Shown: in pieces, positions 1 to 5,356 of the stretch
Layout: each line of letters starts with the position of its first letter
How positions within the stretch are numbered: position 1 is the first letter of the stretch
NCBI GenBank assembly: GCA_964551735.1
Contig: CAZKEF010000091.1
Span: forward strand, 1-7,127
Reading direction: 5' to 3'
Origin: DAOUAT01 sp964551735
Lineage (GTDB): Bacteria > Chloroflexota > Anaerolineae > CG2-30-64-16
Length of the DNA: 7,127 nt
Program-made: the position numbers and the translations under genes
The notes under the pieces: generated by a model
What the model saw: only the letters and a program-made list of their open reading frames with translations
Told to the model about the DNA's origin: nothing
The model's database searches: none

Positions 1-292
1 GCTAGCGGGTAAGGCGAGAGCGAACCCTTCGTCCGAAACAACGTACTCCACGAAGCCGGCCGGGGTCGCGCGAACTGTCGCTGATATTGACTCAGACGCG
101 AGTGTGGGTGCAACTCCGGGTGTGGCTGCGGGGGTGTCGGTCGGCGACAGAGCGGTCGCCTGTGTGGGGGGCAGGTTGGGCCGCGGTGGTCTGTGCGGCC
201 GGCTGCGTTCCCGGTTGCGGACAACCGGTCAGCAGCAGCGCGGCGGCGACGAGAACGCCGGGGAGGAAATGATACTGAACTGAGCTTTTCAT
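1..292 (-). CDS. Lipoprotein, N-terminal part, frameshifted and cut by the window edge
   Basis: The ATG at 292 overlaps the serpin stop (ATGA), and AGGAGG (299-304), six bases upstream, lies in the serpin's last codons. The start is therefore certain and probably translationally coupled. Residues 1-24 are a lipoprotein signal (LLLTGC, Cys24) followed by a Gln/Pro/Ala-rich linker. The annotated frame then turns into a basic, improbable sequence and stops at 92. If one base of the six-G run at 166-171 is skipped, the frame stays open to position 1 (97 codons in all). It then reads 'SPTDTPAATPGVAPTLASES', the same kind of linker as in the propeller lipoprotein, followed by the folded-domain start 'FVEYVVSDEGFALALPAS'. 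This is either a real +1 frameshift or an error in a homopolymer. The family of the main domain cannot be told from 18 residues. Confidence 0.75.
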
Positions 293-1623
293 GGTTTTCC
301 TCCTGGCCCAACAGGGTTCATCACGCGTCCGACGAACAGGATCGCGCCGGTCTCCATGTCGTGGATCACGAAGATGAACGGCCGGTCTATCTTCATCACG
401 ATAGGTGGTGGCGGCTCCTTTGCTGGCGCAGCTCCTACTGGCATCTCGACGACGGTTACTGCTGCCGCCTCAGTCCTCAACTCGTTGACGTCAATGAAGC
501 TTTTGTGCCGCACGTCACCGATATAGAGCCAGTGAGCCGGTGTTCTTTCAATGATCCCGGAAAAGTCGGCGGCATCCCGATCGAAGGCGTCTGGCATGCC
601 CATGTCCCGGAGAATCTCGGTAAGTGGAAGCTGCGGCTCATAGGTGAACTTCGGCAGGGTCAGGATCACGTCCTGTTCGCTGAGCCTCGCTACCACGTCC
701 TGCACCCATGCACCGGTCAGGCGCTGCTCGACCTCCCGGAACCGGCCATCCGCGGGCAGCAGGATCACCATCGCCACGGTCCGGCCCAGGTAGGGCAATT
801 CGACAGCCTGGTAGCCATCGCCCGACGTATACCGGAAGTGGCTGCGCTGATGCATCATGGCGACCGGCGTCTGTTCACCGTCCAGCAGATGGAACGGTTC
901 ATCGTAGGTGTTACGCTCTAAGAAGGGCAAAGCCCACGCGGCGTTGAAGTAGATGGCGTTGGCAAGCACGAGCCCAGCATCCGGCTGGAGCTCCCTGACA
1001 ATCTCCGGGATCCGCCCTGCGGTTTCCCGGCTGACCCACCGGTTGATCTCCGCAACGGCTGCGTTGGGATTGCCCTTGAGATCGGCAAGCTGCATGCCCG
1101 CGCCGTAGTTTTGCGCCAATACGGCCAGGTACTCGGCCCGGTACGGCAGCCCCTGCTGGCCCCAGACCGCGTTGGCGCTGTGCAATTCGAAGGCGACCTC
1201 CGCTTTTTCTGGCCCCGATTGGCCCACAACGGCCGCGCTGGCGCGGCCGGCCAATTCCTGGTCCAGGGCATTGAAAGCTGCATGCAGGCGTTCCTTGGGG
1301 AGGGTGAAGTGCAGCGTATCCGCCATCTGCCGGGCTGTCTCGGCACGCGCGCCGGCGTAGACCATGGCCAGCGCCTGGGAGATGCTGAAGGGGGAGTAGA
1401 GCAGGTTGTCCTCCCCAGCACGGATCGCTTGATAGAGCCCGAAGGCGAAGGCGTTGTTGCCGGCCACCAGGGCTGTGATCTCGTCAGCCGAGGCGTCGGG
1501 CGTCAGGCGCGGCTGGTCGGAACGCGCGACTTGGGGCGCAGTGACACAGGCTGCCAGGGTAAGAACCAGCAGCAAGCCGGCTGCGATGAAGCATCTCCTG
1601 ATGATCGCTCGCGTGCATTTCAT
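289..1623 (-). CDS. Serpin (serine protease inhibitor) lipoprotein, 444 aa
   Basis: The start is the ATG at 1623, because GGAGG (1632-1636) lies eight bases upstream. An upstream GTG start would swallow this site. Residues 1-26 form a lipoprotein signal (LTLAAC, Cys26), so the inhibitor should sit on the outer surface of the membrane. The serpin fold is clear from 'NLLYSPFSISQALAMVYAGA' (73-92), 'NAIYFNAAW' (222-230), and the signature 'MKIDRPFIFVI' (410-420). The hinge is 'ELRTEAAAVT' (381-390). Its run of small residues fits an inhibitory serpin, which traps its protease by loop insertion. P15, normally Gly, is Arg383. Counting from Thr384 as P14 puts the scissile bond at Gly397-Ala398, which would favour elastase- or subtilisin-like targets. 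However, the loop behind it (APAKEPPPP) is about seven residues longer than in alpha-1-antitrypsin, so the site is uncertain. Its stop overlaps the next start (ATGA). Confidence 0.95.
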   Translation of the reverse strand: MKCTRAIIRRCFIAAGLLLVLTLAACVTAPQVARSDQPRLTPDASADEITALVAGNNAFAFGLYQAIRAGEDNLLYSPFSISQALAMVYAGARAETARQMADTLHFTLPKERLHAAFNALDQELAGRASAAVVGQSGPEKAEVAFELHSANAVWGQQGLPYRAEYLAVLAQNYGAGMQLADLKGNPNAAVAEINRWVSRETAGRIPEIVRELQPDAGLVLANAIYFNAAWALPFLERNTYDEPFHLLDGEQTPVAMMHQRSHFRYTSGDGYQAVELPYLGRTVAMVILLPADGRFREVEQRLTGAWVQDVVARLSEQDVILTLPKFTYEPQLPLTEILRDMGMPDAFDRDAADFSGIIERTPAHWLYIGDVRHKSFIDVNELRTEAAAVTVVEMPVGAAPAKEPPPPIVMKIDRPFIFVIHDMETGAILFVGRVMNPVGPGGKP

Positions 1624-1689
1624 GTTCGTTTCCTCCTTTGGCGGGAAGTTGGACACGCCACAGCCTGCCGGCGCATGGGATGCTGATAC

Positions 1690-2775
1690 TCAGATATTCC
1701 TGCGCGTTCGGCACCGGAGCACGATGCCGAGCGCAGCCAGGGGCAAGATGAGCGCGGGCGGCGCGCAGATGCCGGGCAACGTGCGCGATGCCTTCTCCTG
1801 GGCCGCCCTCAGGGCCTCTACGCTGGCAGCCTGCCTGGCTTCCTGGTCAGCCTCTCTGGCCGCAGTGCAGGGCGCCACGGTGAGAGCCAGGGCATCGGCC
1901 GGCACCGCGTCGAACGCGCCGCGCAACTCGTCGCCGGCGCGTGCCAGCTCAGGCAGAGCAGCGGCTTCCCAGCAGGCCGGCAGGTGCACCGTCACGTCCA
2001 GCCCGCCGAAGCCGTCCCAGGCGCGCGCCGGGGCCAGCACATAGGCAAACTGGTATGAGTCCAGCGAGCTGAGGTACCCACCCGAATGGCGTATTTGCGG
2101 ATCGGCGTGATAGCGGATCGCCAGGGCGCTTTCGCCTGCCGGGAACGTGACCGTGAACGCGTAGGTGGCTGTCCAGGCGCGCACGAGGTTGCCGCGATAC
2201 TGGCCGAACGACGGACTGTATTGATTCTGACCGCCCTTCGGATCCACGTAAGGCAGGGGCGGACTGCCGTTCAAGCCCGGCGTGGTCCGCGGCGGCTGCC
2301 ACTCGGTGGGCAGGGTCACGCTGATCACGGGTTGCGCCGCAATGGGTTGGTCGTCCAGCGACGCCGCGAAGTTGGCGGTGCTCGGCGCACCGGAAGCGAA
2401 CAGCAGCGCCCCTTCGCGCGCGGCGCCGCTGTTGGTGATACTGTATACCACCGATACGGTGATCGGGTTGCTGATCTCCACTGTGCCGGTCATGCTGATG
2501 GTCGAGCGCGGATGGATCGATAGCCCACGCATATCAATATCCAGCGTCTCGTGGGCGATGGCGATCCCGGCCAGGCCGGATGGCTCCGCGACGACCTGCC
2601 CGCCGGTGTAGTACGGCGGACCCGCATTGGCCTCCACGCGCGACGCAGCAAAGAACAGCCACAGTAACAGAATTGCCAGCACGAGGCTTTCTGCGATGAC
2701 ACCCCCACCCATTCGCAACCAAAGGGGTAGCGATATGCTCCGCATCTGTCTATGCCTGATACATTTCATCTTCAT
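1690..2775 (-). CDS. Secreted conserved hypothetical protein with C-terminal membrane anchor, 361 aa
   Basis: The ATG at 2775 has GGGGAG (2781-2786) five bases upstream. Residues 24-44 are a long hydrophobic signal segment with likely cleavage after 'RVEA' (residue 49), leaving a mature start NAGPP. The ectodomain (about 50-300) looks like one or two beta-sandwich units. It has the marks 'EPSGLAGIAIAHETLDIDMRGL', 'TEWQPPRTTPG', 'FAYVLAPARAWDGFGGLDVTVHLP' and 'VPADALALTV', which I recall from a widespread family of uncharacterised secreted proteins in Chloroflexota and Firmicutes. Residues 303-332 look like a charged helix. The end is a tripartite tail: 'LPGIC', a hydrophobic run (338-354) and a basic finish RCRTRR, as in C-terminal sorting or anchoring signals. 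No enzymatic motif is visible. A partial paralogue relic lies upstream at about 3519-3551, and the serpin gene follows after 66 bases. Confidence 0.8.
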   Translation of the reverse strand: MKMKCIRHRQMRSISLPLWLRMGGGVIAESLVLAILLLWLFFAASRVEANAGPPYYTGGQVVAEPSGLAGIAIAHETLDIDMRGLSIHPRSTISMTGTVEISNPITVSVVYSITNSGAAREGALLFASGAPSTANFAASLDDQPIAAQPVISVTLPTEWQPPRTTPGLNGSPPLPYVDPKGGQNQYSPSFGQYRGNLVRAWTATYAFTVTFPAGESALAIRYHADPQIRHSGGYLSSLDSYQFAYVLAPARAWDGFGGLDVTVHLPACWEAAALPELARAGDELRGAFDAVPADALALTVAPCTAAREADQEARQAASVEALRAAQEKASRTLPGICAPPALILPLAALGIVLRCRTRRNI

Positions 2776-2885
2776 AACTTCTCCCCATCGCTGCGATCGG
2801 CGGGATGCTGACTGCAGGCGCCGCTATCGGTACAGGCCGCAAGCAAAAGAACCGACCCACGACCGATCAGGATGCACGCGCTCAT
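2772..2885 (-). CDS. Very small lipoprotein candidate, 37 aa
   Basis: This ORF fills the gap between the 192-residue membrane protein and the 361-residue secreted protein. The ATG at 2885 is preceded by GGAAGAGG. An ATG four codons earlier (2897) has no ribosome site. The product 'MSACILIGRGSVLLLAACTD...' has a short hydrophobic stretch and a lipobox L-A-A-C (Cys18). A polar mature tail of only 20 residues follows, with one further cysteine. Its stop overlaps the ATG of the next gene as ATGA, the usual sign of translational coupling. The signal peptide is weakly charged and short, so it may instead act as a coupling leader or be a remnant. The lipobox plus the overlap are what support it. Confidence 0.45.
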   Translation of the reverse strand: MSACILIGRGSVLLLAACTDSGACSQHPADRSDGEKL

Positions 2886-2899
2886 AGCCTCTTCCATTG

Positions 2900-3478
2900 T
2901 CAGTTCTGCCGGTCGCGTTGATAGATTCGGACAAGATCCATCCAATCATCGCGGATATTGCGAAAGTCGTGGCGGCGGATGCTGAAGAACAGCAGCACCG
3001 CCAAACAAAGCATGGCAATCGGAATGACGTACGCGAACAGTTGCAGATCTCCGCTTCGGCTGGGCGCCAGGTCAGCGAAAGACAAGTACACTTGAGCGGC
3101 GGAACGGATATCGAGTGCGGGCACGCGCCGGTTCGGCGTATCGAACAGCTTGGCTGCCGATTCGGTGATCCCGATGCTCAGTTCAGTGCCAACCCTGACG
3201 TCACGGTTGAAGGCCACCTCATCGAGGAATCGCATATCACCGCCGCCCACCCAGAACGGGTTCCCCAAATCAGCGAAGGCGATCAGGAGTCCTCCTTCAG
3301 GTAGCTTCGCGATCCCTGATACCTGACCCTGGATCGCGTAGAGATCACTAACGGCTTTAGGTGTTGGCGTCGTCAGGATCATAATTGAAAACCCGAGCAC
3401 CAGCAGAACCAGAATTGCGGCCATAAAGCGCAGCCACGCCCATCCAGAGCGCGCTTGCAGCGTAAATGCTTCCTTCAT
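2900..3478 (-). CDS. Membrane protein with two TM segments, 192 aa
   Basis: The start chosen is the ATG at 3478 with GGGAG (3485-3489) six bases upstream. The frame is open 16 codons further upstream without a comparable site. Residues 14-36 (WLRFMAAILVLLVLGFSIMIL) and 147-166 (LFAYVIPIAMLCLAVLLFFSI) are clear membrane helices. Between them lies a soluble domain of about 110 residues rich in beta-type sequence (YAIQGQVSGIAKLPEGGLLIAFADLG, then 'VRVGTELSIGI'). The tail after the second helix is charged (RRHDFRNIRDDW...RDRQ), so both ends are probably cytoplasmic and the domain external. I recognise no family. It follows the paralogue relic and precedes the small lipoprotein candidate by 14 bases. 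Confidence 0.75.
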   Translation of the reverse strand: MKEAFTLQARSGWAWLRFMAAILVLLVLGFSIMILTTPTPKAVSDLYAIQGQVSGIAKLPEGGLLIAFADLGNPFWVGGGDMRFLDEVAFNRDVRVGTELSIGITESAAKLFDTPNRRVPALDIRSAAQVYLSFADLAPSRSGDLQLFAYVIPIAMLCLAVLLFFSIRRHDFRNIRDDWMDLVRIYQRDRQN

Positions 3479-3515
3479 GATGTTCTCCCTTTCCTTGGGA
3501 TTGCTGACCCTTCTT

Positions 3516-3578
3516 TTCAATATCAAGCGTTTCGCGGGCGATCGTGATCCCTAATATGACTTCACTTCCACTTCTCAT
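3516..3578 (-). pseudogene. Relic of a paralogue of the 361-aa secreted protein gene
   Basis: The minus strand reads 'RSGSEVILGITIARETLDIEKKG' in one frame. This matches 'LAGIAIAHETLDIDMRG' at residues 68-84 of the secreted protein encoded at 1690-2775. At the DNA level, plus-strand positions 3519-3551 and 2536-2568 agree at 28 of 33 bases without gaps. The differences leave the protein motif intact (T for A, R for H, E for D). Nothing before or after the block resembles the other gene: no 'NAGPP' and no 'WQPP' follow. It therefore looks like the remains of a deleted tandem copy, wedged between the 108-residue lipoprotein gene and the 192-residue gene. The frame continues into the next gene in a different phase and is not likely to be a gene itself. 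Confidence 0.6.
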
Positions 3579-3901
3579 CCGCCAGGTGGTTCGCTACCGG
3601 GAGCCGGATCGACGTGAACGCTACCTTGCTCGATGTCCCGAACCTTGCCCTTAGAAAACGTGCCTTCAACGAAAGGATATGTGCCGAAATCGAAACCTGG
3701 AGGCCGATCCTCAAAATGCACTACGCGCGAGTTGCCCTCGCGCGCCAAATCGGTCCCGGTCCCCAACTTAGCGATAACGGTTTGCTCTGAATCGCCTGTG
3801 CATATGTCCTGGCCCCTGAAGGTGGTGCATCCCGGAGCCGCGCACCCGGCCAGGATCAACACCGAGACGCATGCGATTATCATCAGCCCATGGATGTTCA
3901 C
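3575..3901 (-). CDS. Small lipoprotein, 108 aa, possibly SmpA/OmlA-like fold
   Basis: The start is a GTG at 3901, chosen because GGAGG (3907-3911) sits five bases upstream. A longer reading from a TTG at 3934 would put that site inside the coding region. Residues 1-20 are a lipoprotein signal ending L-A-G-C (Cys20). The mature part has two more cysteines (25 and 34) that could pair. The segment 'TGDSEQTVIAKLG...NSRVVHFEDRP...VEGTFSKGKVRDIEQG' has the order helix, 'LG', strand, strand, 'GKV..I' seen in SmpA/OmlA-type lipoproteins such as BamE. The match is by pattern only and weak. The C-terminus is Pro/Gly-rich. The stop TGA overlaps an ATG (ATGA, 3578-3575) that opens the frame of the relic described next. 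Confidence 0.72.
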   Translation of the reverse strand: MNIHGLMIIACVSVLILAGCAAPGCTTFRGQDICTGDSEQTVIAKLGTGTDLAREGNSRVVHFEDRPPGFDFGTYPFVEGTFSKGKVRDIEQGSVHVDPAPGSEPPGG

Positions 3902-3911
3902 GAGACCCTCC

Positions 3912-4085
3912 TTACGTTTCACTGACCTCCCCAATGCCGAGAAACGCCCAAAGCGCCAGAGCCATCACGGGGAATAGCTCCGAATCATACACGCCGTTCA
4001 GCGCGGTTGTCTGCGCGCCAGACTTTGGGCAGCGCATCGGTCTCTTGGTGGCTGAGGTTGAGGTATACCTGCGCGTGAAGGTCAT
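3912..4085 (-). CDS. Possible small protein, 57 aa, or tail of a broken gene
   Basis: The ORF runs from an ATG with a purine-rich stretch AGGAAGGG just upstream to a TAA that directly touches the GGAGG site of the following lipoprotein gene, which is operon-like packing. The product starts 'MTFTRRYTSTSATKRPMRCP', which is basic. It ends with a hydrophobic run near residues 37-51 (LFPVMALALWAFLGI) that could be a short membrane helix. Directly upstream in the same frame is a 21-codon ORF (4175-4110, beginning MKFCDRTSD) ended by a single TAA. Ignoring that stop, the frame is open for 88 codons. The stretch may therefore be a nonsense-mutated gene rather than a real 57-residue protein. I recognise no family, and the opposite strand is also open here. 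Confidence 0.35.
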   Translation of the reverse strand: MTFTRRYTSTSATKRPMRCPKSGAQTTALNGVYDSELFPVMALALWAFLGIGEVSET

Positions 4086-4103
4086 CGCCCTTCCTACCTT
4101 CTC

Positions 4104-4120
4104 ATCCCATTAGATGGGAT
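4104..4120. repeat. Palindrome ATCCCAT-TAG-ATGGGAT
   Basis: Two exact 7-base arms flank a 3-base centre, 74 bases after the stop of the 338-residue gene. No T-run follows on either strand. It overlaps the in-frame TAA (minus strand, 4110-4112) that separates a 21-codon ORF from the 57-codon ORF. It could be an operator for the downstream small-gene group or a chance palindrome. Confidence 0.5.
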
Positions 4121-4193
4121 TCCTCTCGATCTCATTGAGGCTGGTGGCATCGCTGGTGCGATCACAGAACTTCATCCTTCACACCGCATCTCC

Positions 4194-5210
4194 TCAGCTT
4201 GTATCTTGGGCGAATGCTGCCAGTGCTCGTTGGACCTTGTCATCGTCTGTTGATGTCAGGCTGTGCGCAAGAAGACTTTGTTGTAATTCGACCGGCACCT
4301 GCGCCAGTTCGTGCGGCTTGTGTTGAGAGAATAACCAGCCCGCAAAGTAGCGCGCGGCTCCTTCTAGTTGTGCGGGAGTGAGCGGCTGCTGTATGAGAGA
4401 ATCAACCAACGCAGCAGTGGGAAAACCGAGCAGAAGCTTTTCAGCCACCTGCTCATACATGGGGCAACCGCTCCACGGCCCCAGTCCCGATCCGAACCAG
4501 GCAAAGAGCGCTCGAGCGCAGGCTGCGCGGTCAGCATAAGCTGCATCGAGCGCCTGCTGCAGTGGCTCCAGATCAACAGCAAAAGTGTGCATCTGCGGCC
4601 AGTAGGGCTGGAGGCAAGCTGGCATTGCATCATACCAGCGCTTCGCTGCTTGTTGTGCATCCTCTGCCTGTCGTTGCTGGGCTTGATAAGCTACCAACGG
4701 GCCAGTGACACCGTGCTCAGCAAGCCAGTTAAGGAGGGCTTGCCCGTCACGCAGCTGGGCGTCATGTTTCCAGGCATTCCACCGGATCAAGTGACCATGA
4801 TGCAGACCGAGGGTCGCAATCAGCTCCTGCTCATGATAGAACTCGATCGCTGTGTCGCCAAAGCACATGCAGTGGCCAAAGGTGCGAGGGTCTTCGACGA
4901 TCGCCAGGCAGGCGCGGAATGCGGCGACGGAAGAGGGATCGCTGGTATCGAGAAGCACCGTGAAACCTATCGCCTTGCCGTCAATGGTCCCGCCGTCAAT
5001 GATACGAACCCGATTCACCTGGCCAAGCACGACATCGAGTGTCGCCTGCGAAGGGTCGGGAGCGGTTGATTTCAAGTAAGACTCCGTCAGACGATCCATC
5101 ATACCCACTGTATGACCCTGGGCATCGCGCGTCGGCACGAATGACGCGTCAGACCCGAACGGCTGTTTGTTATGCGTGGGAGAAAAGCGAGTGATAAGGT
5201 GTCGCAGCAT
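4194..5210 (-). CDS. Conserved hypothetical protein, 'CMCFGD' family, 338 aa
   Basis: I place the start at the ATG at 5210 because GGAGG (5217-5221) lies six bases before it. A start 15 codons further upstream has no such site. No signal peptide or membrane segment is visible, so the product should be cytoplasmic. Residues 58-172 form a mixed alpha/beta domain with the run 'FGHCMCFGDTAIEF', then 'IATLGLHHGHLIRW' and 'DAQLRDGQALLNWLAEHGV'. I recall this combination from uncharacterised proteins of actinobacteria and Herpetosiphon. Cys114, Cys116 and His137-His138 could bind a metal, but this is not shown. Residues 178-330 are rich in Ala, Gln and Leu, look all-helical, and include 'WFGSGLGPWSGCPMYEQVAEKLLLGFPT'. 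Codon use is less GC-biased than in the propeller gene next to it. No function can be assigned. Confidence 0.82.
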   Translation of the reverse strand: MLRHLITRFSPTHNKQPFGSDASFVPTRDAQGHTVGMMDRLTESYLKSTAPDPSQATLDVVLGQVNRVRIIDGGTIDGKAIGFTVLLDTSDPSSVAAFRACLAIVEDPRTFGHCMCFGDTAIEFYHEQELIATLGLHHGHLIRWNAWKHDAQLRDGQALLNWLAEHGVTGPLVAYQAQQRQAEDAQQAAKRWYDAMPACLQPYWPQMHTFAVDLEPLQQALDAAYADRAACARALFAWFGSGLGPWSGCPMYEQVAEKLLLGFPTAALVDSLIQQPLTPAQLEGAARYFAGWLFSQHKPHELAQVPVELQQSLLAHSLTSTDDDKVQRALAAFAQDTS

Positions 5211-5356
5211 GATGATCCTCCAGAGAACGTGATATGTCGGTTGGACTTGACGCAAACCATTCAGATTCCAGGTTGGGGAGTGCTTTCATCGCCTCACCAG
5301 CTCCTTGCTGAAGATGCGAACTGGCAGTTTCAACCGCTGAGCACTGTTGCCTCGCG

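Noticed and set aside
193..921. 242-codon plus-strand ORF
   Set aside because: It is antisense to the serpin gene and its upstream neighbour. The serpin identification is unambiguous.
1620..1676. 18-codon ORF whose stop overlaps the serpin ATG as ATGA
   Set aside because: It has no ribosome site and a very basic sequence, and it is short enough to arise by chance. The ATGA arises simply because the serpin starts ATGAAA.
2788..2801. Small palindrome ATCGC-T-GCGAT
   Set aside because: Five-base arms in GC-rich DNA inside a small ORF are expected by chance.
3633..4113. Two overlapping plus-strand ORFs of 114 and 80 codons
   Set aside because: They cover the minus-strand lipoprotein and the possible 57-residue ORF and have no good ribosome site or family signal. 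The second is the only real competitor to the 57-residue call, which is why that call has low confidence.
4368..5069. 233-codon plus-strand ORF
   Set aside because: It lies fully inside the minus-strand 338-residue gene. That gene has a strong ribosome site and a recognisable family pattern, while this ORF shows no domain-like sequence.
5170..5289. 39-codon minus-strand ORF (MKALPNLESEWFASSPTDIS...)
   Set aside because: Its start has AAGGAG too far upstream and it overlaps the start of the 338-residue gene in another frame. It could be a leader peptide, but nothing beyond openness supports it.
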